Below are positions 22,391-33,884 of a stretch of DNA of 64,000 nt, one piece after another. Each line of letters opens with the position of its first letter. The stretch's first letter is position 1. The DNA comes from Lineus longissimus. Its lineage: Eukaryota > Nemertea > Pilidiophora > Heteronemertea > Lineidae. The notes beneath the pieces were generated by a model. That model worked only from the letters and a program-made list of their open reading frames with translations. It had not been told where the DNA came from and ran no database searches. Location: assembly GCF_910592395.1 (NCBI RefSeq), contig NC_088326.1:7013001-7077000 (forward strand). The letters are read 5' to 3'. Position numbers and translations under genes: made by a program.

Positions 22391-23744
22391 CTACGAATAT
22401 ATCTTTATTCGTTCAGGGTTTCTGCCAGGATTAAATTTGAGAGGGAGCAAAAGAAATATTTTTTTCTCTAAAAAAAAATATTTGTTTCTAAAATTTTGTT
22501 TTTCATAAAAAGGGTATATGACCCCTCCCGAGACGTTTTTTGGCCCTAAAACCGCTACAATTGGCTCCCAAATGTAGTAATTTTCATGATTTGATATGTA
22601 AAATAAGAGCTCATTTGACAGTAAAACAAACTTTAGTGCTCAAAATTAAGGGGGGACATCCCACCTTGAAATATTTGGGGGGGATTCATCCCCCCATCCC
22701 CCCCCCCCTCTGGCGGAAACCCTGTTGTTAGAGGTGTGATAGGTTTGGGATTTTTGGTAAAATATCTGACTTAGGTGCGTTTACGTGATGTTCATTTTCG
22801 GAGCGTTCTTCAGACGTGGAAAAGTCGGGAATATTTGAGATTTGGATGTGTAGGATTTTGAGATTAACGTTTTTGGTGAAGAAAATGGTTTTGATGATTG
22901 GTTTTGATGGTTTTATGGGAAATTCAGGACTGATGTATTTTAGTGTTTTTCGACTTAAGGTTGTAGTATTGGATTAGCGTTGCCTAAACTAGCTGTTGGA
23001 TCGTTGAAAGTCGGATTGATGAACGGAAAAAGGGGTAAATTATCATTTTTTGCAATTGATCAGCCGGCGGGGGGTGGGGGTCGCAACGCTAATCCCATAT
23101 ACTGACACTATATACTTGCTGTCGTGCTACCCACACATAATTCATTTTGAATTATTTGTTCATATTGAGCTGACTTAAGATGGACGTAGGCCTACCACTA
23201 GATACCACTAGAAAACTTTTCTTTTTAAGAACACCTATGGTATCTAGTCAATTCTTTAGACATATTTTATTGGACAGTCGCTCTTACTTGTGTTTATATT
23301 TTTTTTATCTCCTCATCTAGGCCTAATGTTTTATATAATCTTTTATCATCAATGTTTCTTTTTTTTCTTTTAAATAATATATACATAATCCTTTTACTTT
23401 TATGTGAAGTGCTTCGGAGCATGCAATGCATGATCGAAGCACTATAATATCTGGTATTTTATTATTTATTATTATTATTATTATTATTATTTATTTAGAT
23501 TTTGTGTTGTACGGACACTGTGCTACTAGCACATATTTTCTCGCTGAACTTATGCAATCAGAACTCTCCAGTCGAGGCTTCCTTTAGGCATAAGTGTGTA
23601 ATCATGTAGCCGATATAAATGTAACATTATTCGTTAGTTATTACTTGCGAATACGCCAGGTGGATACGGCAACCGACAAAGCTTAATAGGGAGCTCTTAA
23701 GCGAGCTATATGGTTAGAGTCGAGTGTGTGTATACCATCAACGA
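22391..23744. other. No gene; hairpin and (ATT)n run
   Basis: A near-perfect hairpin lies at about 23407-23443 (AGTGCTTCG/CGAAGCACT around GCATGCA/TGCATG), followed by an (ATT)n run at 23459-23495. The pair looks like the 3' end of an unidentified retroelement. A C-rich stretch is at 22676-22708. Confidence 0.45.
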
Positions 23745-24027
23745 AAATGAAACGGCCAGGGGCCATTGTGCTCACCGTAAGTATTTTTAGTAGACAGTTA
23801 CAGAAAGTGCTACAGTATGACAATGGTGAATATATATTTAACTTTGACCTCAGTGACCCTGACAGGTAGGTCAAATAACAAACCAGGGTGATATGTGATG
23901 TAGACACATCCACCTGACCATACCAATTTCATCACTCGTTACACTACAGCAATCGGCAAAAAACGATTTCCAAGATGGCCGCCTAATTAAATCTATGGCA
24001 CCAAATAAATCAAAAAATGAAGAAAAT

Positions 24028-24201
24028 TGTTCTGTTTCTTGCTCAGGCATAGATGCAACACGCACAACGGTCGACAGGTATAAGCCAGTTTATTAAAGTA
24101 ACTAAGATATATAAAGATACAGGTCACGTGATGATTAGTAAGCTATATAAGGTATATGGTTAGTATGGTTAGTATAACGAGTAATAGGTAATATCATAAC
24201 A
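24028..24201 (-). repeat. 3' LTR
   Basis: Starts TGTTATGATATTACC and ends GAACA on the minus strand. It holds a TATATATC-type TATA region and AATAAAC as a likely polyadenylation signal. Confidence 0.93.
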
Positions 24202-24211
24202 TCCCCCTTAC
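24202..24211 (-). promoter_or_regulatory. Polypurine tract
   Basis: AAGGGGGA directly precedes the 3' LTR on the minus strand, where the plus-strand primer is expected. Confidence 0.75.
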
Positions 24212-24529
24212 GGAGAGGAAGCAAAGCAACACAAAATAGTTAACTGCAAATCCAAGAGTCAATTACAAACATCAAAAACACACATCGCACGAGACGCTGA
24301 ATAAAGATTAATCCAAATAGTCTGCAAGTAAATCACCTTGTTATGTCTGAATGAAAATAACTATGAACTGAACTAAGGTCACGCTAATACTAAAACATAA
24401 ACATTTAAAAGTTATATAAGAACCACACGCATTTTCCGAAACCTAAACACAAGAGATTAGAGGCTGGTCTGCTCTCATTAATCAGTCTATTCACATCTGT
24501 TGAGTTGAGTAACTTTAGCATAAGTTGAA

Positions 24530-27163
24530 CTAATGACCATATCTATCCGGTGGTCTGACAAGACGACCTGACCTTGTTGTAACTAACTGCGGGGTGTCAG
24601 GCGTAGTGTTTATGAGGAGTTCATTCTCACGAGATTCTAGTCTTTCATTAGAGATTGTTGCGTCAGAGTCTACATCTTCAATTTCCTGTTCCAGGTCATT
24701 TTCCTGGATACTGCCCCTGGGCATCTGGCGGAGGTGTCTACGGTTACGTCGCAAAGTGTTATTCCTTGTTCTGACCAGATATGATCTCGGATCAGATGTC
24801 TGCTGTTCCACAATTCCTGGGGATCCCTGTTTATCCGGAGAGGTTATGATAACATTATCCCCGGGGTTTAGGGGTTTGAGTGCTCTAGACCTCCCATCAA
24901 AGAATGCCTTTGCCGTATCCCGTCGCGTTTGTATCTGCTGCTGAACTTTGACTGCATCCGCTGGTAGGAGTTGTGAAGTTGCCATTGGCAACCTCGTGCG
25001 CAGGTTTCTACCCATAAGCAACTTGGCAGGCGATGCCATGTCTGCTTCACGTGGTGTACTCCTGTATGCTAAAAGTCCTAGATACGGGTCTTCTCCTGTG
25101 GAGAAGCTTCTCTTGAGAATTTTCTTGACGGTCTGCACAGCTTTTTCAACTAGGCCATTTGATTGTGGGAATCTTGGTGATGATGTCACCAGCTTAAATT
25201 CCCATGCTTTTGCGAAAGCTTGAAAGTTCCGGCTAACTAGATTAGAACCATTGTCTGTGAAGAATTCGTCAGGTATTCCATGGCGCGCAAATATAGATTT
25301 ACAATGTTTGATTATGGTTTCACTTGTAGTGTCATCAAGCAGTGCTATCTCGAAATAGCCTGAGTACGCATCAACTATCACTAAGTAGTCTTTCCAATAG
25401 ACCACACATAGATCACCAGATATGTTTTGCCACGGCCTTTGCGGTATGGGATGCGACATGAGCGGTTCCTTTTGCTGTTTATTGCAATGTTTCTGACATG
25501 TTGTGCATTTTGAGACCATTTCAGCAATTTGACTATTTAGTCCTGGCCAATATATGACCTCCCGCGCACGTCTTCGACACATTTGTCCCTCATGCACTTT
25601 TTGCAGCATGTCTTTGCGCATTGATGGCGGAATCACAATTTTGTGTCCTTTGAATATGTATCCTTCAGTAATGTATAGTTCATCGCGACAGTTCCAGTAT
25701 GGTGTCACGACATCTGGAACTTCAGAACAATTTTCCGGCCAACCTGATTCTATAGTTTTATACAATGTCTGCAATTCAGAGTCAGTTTGTATTTCACGTT
25801 TTAGCTCATCAGCTTTTCCTGCGGTTATTGGTAAGCTAGACACTAGCGCATGAACTTGTAATTGGGCTTCCTGTGAGAGTTCATTATCACGATCTGAGTC
25901 CTCCAAGTATGCTCGACTTAACGCGTCAGCTACATACATTGCCTTACCAGGCACAAAACGCAAGTTGAAAGTGTACTTTTGCAACCTCAGTAGAAATCTC
26001 TGAATTCTGGGCGGTGCCTGCCCAAGTTGTTTCTTAAGAATTGACTCAAGTGGTTTGTGATCTGATTCGACGTCAAAATTCCGCGCATATAAGAATTGGT
26101 GGAAACGCTCGCACCCAAACACAACTGCTAATGTTTCTTTTTCAATCTGGGCATAACGCTGTTCGGTTGGCGTTAATGCCCTTGACGCATAAGCTATCGG
26201 TGCCCCATCTTGCAAAATGGCGCCACCCAGTCCTTTCTGAGATGCATCAACTGTCAATGTCACTGGTTTTGTTACATCATAGAATTTCAGCGTTGGTGCT
26301 GTTGTCAACATTGTTTTTAATTGCGCTACAGCATCGGACTGCTGTTTCAGCCAAGCCCACTCAGCATCTTCTGGAAGAAGCTGCCTGAGCGGTGACGTAA
26401 TGTCTGACAAGTTCGGCAAATACTTTCCAAAGTATGTTACTAATCCTAGAAATCTGTGTAATGCGGCCTTGCAATCTGGTTGAGGCATATCGACGATTGC
26501 TTGCACTTTCTGCGGGTCCGGTTTGACCCCATCTGCGCTTAGTAATCCTCCTATGTAAACAACCTCTGAGATTCCAACTCTGCATTTGCGTCTATTGAGC
26601 TTTAACCCCTTCTCCCGTAGGTGATCCAATACTTTCCTAAGTCGCTCGTCGTGTTCCTCTTTCGTGCGTCCCCAGACTAACAAATCGTCGATGTAGCTGA
26701 TGACTCCCTCCAAATTTTCCAGAATTTGCGTCACTGCTTGATTGAACACTTCAGCACTCGAGGAGATTCCGAACGGAAGACGGAGAAAGCGATACCTCCC
26801 AAAACATGTGTTGAATGTTGTGAGCATAGAACTTTCCGTATCCAACTTTTGTTGCCAGAATCCATTGGACGCGTCAAGAACAGTAAAGTACTTCGCCCCA
26901 GCGAGTTTAGTGCTAATTTCATCCAATGTGATCAATGGAAAATGCTCCCGTTTCACAGCAGTGTTTAAATCTTTCGGATCTAAACAAATACGTTGCGATT
27001 TATCTGATTTTTCAACTAACACAATTGAATTTACCCAATCAGTGGGCTCATCCACTTTTTTGAGCACATTCATACCTACCAATCGATCAAGTTGAGTTTT
27101 GAATCTATTCTGCATTGCAATGGGAAATTTCCTCGGCGCATGAATCACTGGTTTCACTGATGA
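24530..27163 (-). CDS. pol: Pol: reverse transcriptase, RNase H, integrase
   Basis: The frame opens two codons after a stop and has no ATG; its first codons (from GTG at 27157) fall mid-way through the conserved start of a Ty3/gypsy RT. RT is at about 1-230 with YIDD near residue 155. RNase H follows (VDASQKGLGGA to SDHKPL). The integrase zinc-binding region has HEGQMCRRR...CTTC, one His position occupied by Gln and a few residues apparently missing. The catalytic triad is present (SGDL, FTDNGS, LVEKA). A basic C-terminal tail follows. It would normally be made as a Gag-Pol polyprotein. The junction with Gag shows a one-base offset without an obvious slippery heptamer. Confidence 0.9.
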   Translation of the reverse strand, partial: SSVKPVIHAPRKFPIAMQNRFKTQLDRLVGMNVLKKVDEPTDWVNSIVLVEKSDKSQRICLDPKDLNTAVKREHFPLITLDEISTKLAGAKYFTVLDASNGFWQQKLDTESSMLTTFNTCFGRYRFLRLPFGISSSAEVFNQAVTQILENLEGVISYIDDLLVWGRTKEEHDERLRKVLDHLREKGLKLNRRKCRVGISEVVYIGGLLSADGVKPDPQKVQAIVDMPQPDCKAALHRFLGLVTYFGKYLPNLSDITSPLRQLLPEDAEWAWLKQQSDAVAQLKTMLTTAPTLKFYDVTKPVTLTVDASQKGLGGAILQDGAPIAYASRALTPTEQRYAQIEKETLAVVFGCERFHQFLYARNFDVESDHKPLESILKKQLGQAPPRIQRFLLRLQKYTFNLRFVPGKAMYVADALSRAYLEDSDRDNELSQEAQLQVHALVSSLPITAGKADELKREIQTDSELQTLYKTIESGWPENCSEVPDVVTPYWNCRDELYITEGYIFKGHKIVIPPSMRKDMLQKVHEGQMCRRRAREVIYWPGLNSQIAEMVSKCTTCQKHCNKQQKEPLMSHPIPQRPWQNISGDLCVVYWKDYLVIVDAYSGYFEIALLDDTTSETIIKHCKSIFARHGIPDEFFTDNGSNLVSRNFQAFAKAWEFKLVTSSPRFPQSNGLVEKAVQTVKKILKRSFSTGEDPYLGLLAYRSTPREADMASPAKLLMGRNLRTRLPMATSQLLPADAVKVQQQIQTRRDTAKAFFDGRSRALKPLNPGDNVIITSPDKQGSPGIVEQQTSDPRSYLVRTRNNTLRRNRRHLRQMPRGSIQENDLEQEIEDVDSDATISNERLESRENELLINTTPDTPQLVTTRSGRLVRPPDRYGH

Positions 27164-28497
27164 TCAATTTCAATATGATGCTCTGGCACATCTAGACAAC
27201 CAAGACCTTCGAATATATCCTTATATTCGTCGAGTATGCATTCACTATCGGACGTAGGCCTATTAAGCGCATCGATACGTTGAAGCAAATTCATCTTGAC
27301 AGACGTGCGAAGCCCTAGGACCGGATCACTGCGTTTGTCCACTACTACGAAATCCTCGTAAAACGTGTTATCCTTGTATATGCATCGAATCCTGCAACTC
27401 CCTGCCACCGGTAGCGGTGTTCCATCGTAAGTGGTTAACCGTATTTTCGTTTTTATGAGATCTCGTTTGTTACAGATCCGCTTGAATAGGTCATACGGCA
27501 GCACGTTGGCCTGTGCTCCCGTATCTATCTTCAAATTCACGAAAACCTGCCGCTGACCCATCTTCAGTTTCGTTAGCCCTTGTTGATCAGACTCGTCTGT
27601 TCCCTTTAACTGATTGATGCTGCCAATGAACAAAGACTCGTACGTACCGTCATCGTCCTCCTCCTCTACGCTGTGGACTTGTTTATTGGTTGACCTGCAG
27701 CAGCGGATGAAGTGATTTAGCCTTTTGCAACCCTTGCATTGTTTGCCATAGGCAGGACATTGCCGTGGTTGATGAAAAGTCCCGCAATTCCCGCACTTGG
27801 GTCCGCTGCCTTTATACGTTGATTGGTTATGATAACCCGAGGCGGCTTTGTTGTATCCTTGTCGGCCTACTGCATTTACTGTTTTGTCAGTCTGTTCATC
27901 ACGCCGCTTTTCGTTAGACAGCGAACTCATCTGTTCCTTGGTTAACTCAGCTGCTCGGCATACATCTATCGCCTTGGTGAGGGTGAGTTCCTTCTCCCTA
28001 AGCAGACGTTCCCTCGTGCGATCCATTCGTATGCCAAATACAATGCGATCCTTTATTAAGGAGTCTCTTAGAGTGTCAAATTCACAGTCCTTGGCTTTTA
28101 TTTTTATATCCGTGAGGAAACAGTCAAAGGACTCGCCTTCCTGCTGTATCCTTGAATTGAATCTATGGCGTTCAAATGTTACATTCTTCTGAGGCGTGCA
28201 ATATTCCTCGAATTTTTGAATAAGCGGGGCGTATTCGACATCATCAGGTAATCCAAATGAATTGAAAACTTCCAGTCCTTCATCTCCGATTGAGTGGAGA
28301 AGAAGAGCGACCTTGATAGGTTCCTCCGTTATCCGAGATGCCGTTAGAAATATCGTAAATTTCTGCTTCCATCGCCTCCAATTCGCCGAAATATTCCCCG
28401 TTAGAGCAAGAGGTGCCGGCGGCTTGAGATTTGGACGTTCTGCCATGACTATTTGTGGGCCCGTGTTTTCCTCCTCTGTCTCGTCATCGGATGACAT
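27154..28497 (-). CDS. gag: Gag and aspartic protease
   Basis: The ATG at 28497 starts 447 codons. The acidic N-terminus is followed by a retrotransposon Gag region (about 50-210), two zinc-knuckle-like Cys clusters (CGNCGTFHQPRQC and CKGCKRLNHFIRCC, about 233-268), and a retropepsin active site (KIDTGAQANVLP, about 320). The last 30 residues already read like the linker into RT (YKDIFEGLGCLD), then TGA at 27156-27154. Pol resumes one base off, so a small indel in a once continuous gag-pol frame is the simplest reading. Recoding is possible. Confidence 0.88.
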   Translation of the reverse strand: MSSDDETEEENTGPQIVMAERPNLKPPAPLALTGNISANWRRWKQKFTIFLTASRITEEPIKVALLLHSIGDEGLEVFNSFGLPDDVEYAPLIQKFEEYCTPQKNVTFERHRFNSRIQQEGESFDCFLTDIKIKAKDCEFDTLRDSLIKDRIVFGIRMDRTRERLLREKELTLTKAIDVCRAAELTKEQMSSLSNEKRRDEQTDKTVNAVGRQGYNKAASGYHNQSTYKGSGPKCGNCGTFHQPRQCPAYGKQCKGCKRLNHFIRCCRSTNKQVHSVEEEDDDGTYESLFIGSINQLKGTDESDQQGLTKLKMGQRQVFVNLKIDTGAQANVLPYDLFKRICNKRDLIKTKIRLTTYDGTPLPVAGSCRIRCIYKDNTFYEDFVVVDKRSDPVLGLRTSVKMNLLQRIDALNRPTSDSECILDEYKDIFEGLGCLDVPEHHIEIDHQ

Positions 28498-28547
28498 AGT
28501 CCATTAATACTGATAGTCCACCCTAAGAACGTTATGATCGTCGAAGA

Positions 28548-28566
28548 GTGACCACTTCTGTCACCA
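28548..28566 (-). promoter_or_regulatory. Primer-binding site
   Basis: TGGTGACAGAAGTGG begins at the base after the 5' LTR. The TGG start, complementary to a tRNA CCA end, is as expected; I do not assign the tRNA. Confidence 0.7.
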
Positions 28567-28740
28567 TATTCTGTTTCTTGCTCAGGCATAGATGCAACAC
28601 GCACAACGGTCGACAGGTATAAGCCAGTTTATTAAAGTAACTAAGATATATAAAGATACAGGTCACGTGATGATTAGTAAGCTATATAAGGTATATGGTT
28701 AGTATGGTTAGTATAACGAGTAATAGGTAATATCATAACA
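28567..28740 (-). repeat. 5' LTR
   Basis: Matches the 3' LTR over its length by eye, with one difference at the inner terminal dinucleotide (TA here, CA in the other). Confidence 0.93.
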
Positions 28741-29972
28741 AAAATGTAAGATAGAACTCAGAAAAGAAAAAAGGAAAAGATGAAAAATAAAAAATATTTT
28801 TGGCTGTTCTTGACCGGGGTTTGAACTCACGACCTTTGGATTGCCACAATACGAGGAAAAACCCACAAAACATGCAATTTCGGCCATATTTGAATTCCGA
28901 TCTGGCTGAAACTTGGCATACAAATAGTGGCTTCTTAGATGCATCATTACACAAAATTAAAACTCTTTACATTGAACAACGACAAAACGTACCAAGAACG
29001 GTAAAGTTTTCAACTTTGACCTCTGTGAACTTGAAAGGTGGGTCAAATCAAAAACCCTTAAGATATGTGATGTATCCTTGCTAGGAGTACCTACCATGAA
29101 ACTTTTATCAAAAACAAATCAGTAATCAGCGAGAAATCACACTTTTTGAGTTTTGAGTTTGGGCCCCCTGGTGGCCAAGTCAATAATCAGACCGAACCAA
29201 AATTCACTTTAAAAGGTCAACTGACCTAGGTGGTCATTTGTTCAAAGTTTCAAGTTCATTACTGTTGCGGTTGAGAAACGTGCCATAGTTACACTCAAAC
29301 GGCAAATTTACGCCATTCGACCTCTGCGACTTTAAAAAGTAGGTCAAATCCGAAAAATCGTGCAACATCTGAGGTAACCTTGCTAGGGGTCCCTGCCATA
29401 AAAATTTCATCAAAAACAATTTGCTAATAAGAAGGCTATTGCACTTCTTACTTTTTCTGTTTTGGCCCCCTGGTGGCAAAGTCAAGAATCAGATCAGGCT
29501 GAAATTCAGCACCAGAGGTTATCTGATATAGGGGGTTATATGTACCAAGTTTCAAGCTCATAGCTTTGGTGGTTGAGAAACGTGCCATAGTTACACTCAA
29601 ACGGCCAATTCACGCCATTTGACCTCTGCGACCTTGAAAAGTAGATCAAATTAAAAACCCGTTCGATATATGATGTATCCTTGCTATGAGTACCTACCAC
29701 AAAAGTTTTATCGAAAACAAGTCACTAATAAGCGAGATATCACACTTTTTAGATATCCACATTTGGCCCCCTGGTGGCCAAGTAGAGAATCAGATCGGAC
29801 AGAAATTTAGTGTCACGGGTCATCTGACCTAGGGGGTCATGTGTACAAAGTTTTAAGTTCATAGGCCTAGCGGTTAAAAAACGTGCCACTGTTTTTGAAC
29901 TAGGATACGACGGACGACGACGGAGACGGACACTGCGGTATTGTAAAGACTCCCCTACGGTGAGCCAAAAAC

Positions 29973-30620
29973 TTGACCCAGTTGGCCGGAACCAGAAAAC
30001 CTCCGCACCCAGGTGACATTTTTGCACGCGAATCATATACGCCAATGCACAGCAATTTACCTGGGGAGAGATTTTCTTTTTCCAAAACAATGCAGCGGGA
30101 CGCAATGATGTTTACGCAGAGTAGCCGCTGTTCAGTTGGAGATTTCGTCAAAATAGGGCCGAATCAAAGTGTGACGATACCCTGGGGCGAATCGAAATGC
30201 ATTAAAAAACAATCTGCATCGCTGCCAGAGATTATTTTTCTCTTTCCGCGAAGAAATCGTGCTTTGAATTGAACTGGCAAAATTCCGCAAAAGATTTTGA
30301 GTCTGCTAACTTTTCCGTAGAAAGCGCATGCGCACTTACTCAAACACACGCGCTACCCCCAGGTCTCACTAGCCGGTGCAGAGGCCAGGCCTACCTGCCT
30401 CCAAAAATGATGCGACGTCATTTCATGCATACCACTGTTGGAGCGGCTGTAGACTTGGCAGTACCTAACTCTCACACAAACCTATACATTTCTGAATAGC
30501 TTGTCTCTTGTAGAATACATCTGGCCAAGTTTCAACGTCGTCTAGACATACAGTCATGCATAGACTGATGTAGCACAATGCATGAGACACCCTGTATGTT
30601 AACGCAAATTTGAAAAATTT
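29973..30620 (+). repeat. Duplicated segment D1, copy 1
   Basis: Runs from ACTTGACCCAGTTGGCCGG to a block ending GAGACACCCTGTATG. It matches 33885-34715 closely. Open frames shared by the two copies have no recognised protein signature. Confidence 0.75.
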
Positions 30621-31047
30621 CACCTCTATGCCTTATAACTTCAAGATTAACAAGGATGGTGAAAAAACAATTTCATACACATCTACTCATCACCTTGAGA
30701 AAGCCAATTGACGCTTATTTCAATCTTTCATATAAAAATAGGCTGTCGTTGAGTCTTTTGTTTGAGTTTTTTGCCCTCGAAATTTTACCTTGAGAACATA
30801 TGCAATCTCACAGGAACCAGTCGATGTCAACATCCTCTTGAGCTATAAATAGCATGCAGGGCCTGCTCACCGCGTAAGTGCACAGAGAAAACTGGTATAT
30901 TCCCCAAATAATCGTCAGAGCACCCCTTAACAAAAAACATCGGACATTTACATTTGAACAAGTAGCAATAGGGATAGAGTAGGCCCATCTGTATCCATGG
31001 TAATCACTCGAGATTGAAGAACTAGTTTTTTTGTACAATCTCGACCT
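30621..31047. other. No recognisable feature
   Basis: Unassigned sequence between D1 and the inverted-repeat element. The minus frame at 30808-31098 shows no family signature. Confidence 0.45.
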
Positions 31048-33453
31048 CCCCCTGCGAAATTCGACTGGAAATTGTCGGCAAAAGCCGGCAATTTCCACCT
31101 AATTCCAAACTATTTTTCCTTGCCTGAGGAGGCTGGAATTAGCTGGAAATTCCAGAAAATGTCAGGGCTGGAGTTTGGCGGTATTTTGGTAAATGGCAGT
31201 GCCAGAAAATGCCAGCTCTGGAAAAAGCTGGCATAACCTGGCATTAGCTGGAACCTTATAATTTCCAGAGCTGGAATTAGGTGGAAAAATCTTGACCCAG
31301 GCCTTCCAGCTGAATGCCAATGTCAGGGCTGTCATTTATTGGAAATAGCTGGCATTAGTTGACATTAGCTGGAAATTACAAATTCAGCATGCAACGACGA
31401 ATGTCAGGGCTGTCATTTATTGGAAATAGCTGGCATTAGTTGACATTAGCTGGAAATTTAATATTGAGTATGTGACCTGCTCTACGTTTGAATCGATCAG
31501 AGCGCTGCACACTAATTAACAGGCGTTTTTTGTCACTCAACAGTGACTATGATTAGAATCGTTGTGATATGCAACAAGAAGATCTCTTGTCGTGGAGTAA
31601 AACCGATAATCGCTTGGTTTTGACTTTGCTGATTGCAATCTTGTCACACGCACCTGCGATTATCACCACAGACAGGCAATTTTTCACATGCAAACATGAT
31701 TGCATGTTGATTTTGCTTGATCCCTGGCCATGCGATTTCCATTTCTAATTCAATTTTGATGGCATCTGCAATTATAACTGCAAACAAGCAATTTCTGTCA
31801 CACAGAAATATGATTAAAGGTTGCAGGTTGATTTTGCTTCGAACAGAGGTTGCTAGGATGACCAGTTCTTGTTGCGGGCACCTGAAATTATCTATGCAAA
31901 CAAGTGATTTATGTCACTTGCAAACATGATTGCTGTGGCATTATCAAGTTTTGAGCATATGCCACTGACCTAATCCCTTAGTTTTCTGACACAATCTTGT
32001 CACACTGTTATAATGTAAATATCATTCTTGGTGTGTGTTGAATAGACTTACACGAGCATAAGAGGCCCATCATATAAAACGTAAGATTATTGCTTCACTC
32101 AGAGGCTCCTTGCAGACACCTCTGCCAGGCGGACACTTCCCCAGATGCAGATGGTTTAAGTTGCCACATGACCTGGGTTGGAGTGCTCGTCAATGCCGAC
32201 TGGCGTCGTCAGGGCTCAATGCCCATCCTGGAGACAGCACGTCATTTACATCTTAGCTAATTGTGATCAGTTGATACGATGACGTCATTGACAATCACTG
32301 ACAGGAAAATTTTGCCTCTTGTTTCAAAATATAGATAGTGCAAAGTATTCACATTGTAATATTAGGCTCGTAAGTTTGAGGATCATGGATTGACCAGATT
32401 GGTGTGAATTGCCCCAGGGCCCAATGGAACATATGTGTACCAATTTTAAGTCCAGACTTTACGAAACGTGCCGCGCTAACATACGGCCGCCACCGACGAT
32501 GGACGCCACATCATCGCATAGGCTCACAAGGTGAGCCAAATAAAAAAGAGGTGCCGTTTTAACTGGAACCGTGACATCAACATGATGTTAACCACACATA
32601 GCACACTCTGTCACTTTGATGTCTGGAGGGCAGGGTTAAAGACGGGGACTGACGTCCAAATTGGATGTCCAAATAACATCACTGCACGACCTTGAAAAGA
32701 ACGATGGAGCAAGCCGGCTGTTGATTGACTCCATCACTTACATGAGTCATGAGCTGTGGACATCTCCCATGCAAAATCTTACAGTTATGATACCGTCCGG
32801 GTCCACGATCATGCATACAATAATACAGGCTTACAGCAAATGCACTGATTCAGACTTCTTCATATGCTAAAAAAACAACCTTAAGGCCTGTCCAGATTAC
32901 CCTTTTGGCATTCATTTGAATCCTTATGTGTTCCAATTCAATTTGTGTAAACTTTGGATATCTTGATATCGAATTCGGGGTAAAAATCAAGAAATAAGAA
33001 GAGCTCCCGCATGATTTCTTTGTTTGACTTGAAAATTCAAACCTACTAGTTCCTGTCTGAGGTGTAATGCATCATGGGATAGGTCAGGTGATAAGACCAC
33101 ATGATAGAATTGCATAACATAATAGCAATTTGCATAATGCCAGCAAATGCCAGCTTTTTCCAACAATTATCAGAAACATCGAATTTGAAATTTCCAGCTA
33201 ATTCCAGCTCTGACAATCTCATAGTAAAGTGACAGAGATTTCCAGCGCTGGAACTTTTACGAAAAGTAAAGTTCCAGAAAATGCCAAGAATTTCCACCCC
33301 ATGGATAAAGTTCCAGTTTTTGTCAGCTTTTGCCAGCTATAACTTTTCGATGAAACTCTCTAAATTCAAAGTGTCAGCTTATTCCAGCCAAGAGCTGGAA
33401 ATTCCAGCTATTTCCAACAAAATCCACCTGAGGTAAAATTCATTTCGCAGGGG
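31048..33453. mobile_element. 2.4-kb inverted-repeat element built from CTGGAAATT motifs
   Basis: The left end CCCCTGCGAAATTCGACTGG (31049) is mirrored by ATTTCGCAGGGG at 33442-33453. Both arms (about 31085-31460 and 33130-33440) are made of short permutations of AGCTGGAAATTCCAG and TGGCATTAGCTGG. The left arm holds a tandem duplication of about 80 bp (31316-31395 and 31396-31465). The middle contains an R1 terminal fragment at about 32390-32540 and no supported gene. It resembles a foldback element. Confidence 0.6.
32390..32540 (+). repeat. R1 terminal fragment, diverged
   Basis: Carries GTACCAATTTTAAGTC, ACGAAACGTGCCGCG and the end motif CACAAGGTGAGCCAAA. Confidence 0.6.
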
Positions 33454-33884
33454 CCGGATCACCACTGGCTAGTGAGACCTGGAGCTCTTTTCCGGGCAAA
33501 AATACCTATCCTTCTCCTGTTGTGTTTAGTTTCCTTCCCCCATTCTCCCCACCTATATTCTATACAGCGACAGGGTCTTGGGTCAACTGCCATGATGGCA
33601 TCATCCTAACTATATCCCCCCCCTCTCCCAACCACCGACTACTCGCCATCATTGCCATTGTGTGCTAGCCAACTTCTTCTTCGGTCAACTGACATGATGG
33701 CATCATCATCCTAACTATATACCCCCCCCCCCCACCCCCACCCGGCACCCGAGTCTTCTCGCTCACCAGCCCTATTAACGAAGAGCTCCCTATCAAGGCC
33801 TGAGCCTTCCTCATATTAGGGCGCTTTTGAGCGAGCTATATGGTTAGAGAGTGTGTGTATACCGTCAACGAAAAAAAAAACTTG

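Larger units (their letters stand above)
24028..28740 (-). mobile_element. Ty3/gypsy-type LTR retrotransposon, complete
   Basis: 174-bp LTRs bound a 4713-bp element flanked by the 5-bp target duplication AAAAT (24023-24027 and 28741-28745). On the minus strand it reads LTR, primer-binding site, Gag-protease, RT-RNase H-integrase, polypurine tract, LTR. The LTRs appear identical except for one terminal base, so the insertion is recent. The Gag and Pol frames do not join (see those entries), so this copy may not be autonomous. Confidence 0.95.
23745..29972 (+). repeat. R1 copy split by an LTR retrotransposon
   Basis: The R1 start (TGAAACGGCCAGGGGCCATT) is at about 23748. R1-like sequence runs to 24027, is interrupted by the LTR element, and resumes at 28741. 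CTCF-like cores follow near 29163, 29467 and 29767, then a short GAC microsatellite and the end GGTGAGCCAAAAAC at about 29972. Confidence 0.8.

Noticed and set aside
28805-28860. tRNA-like T-arm (GAGTTCAAACCCC on the minus strand)
   Set aside because: Only a half tRNA-like stretch; no A box at the right spacing and no SINE tail.
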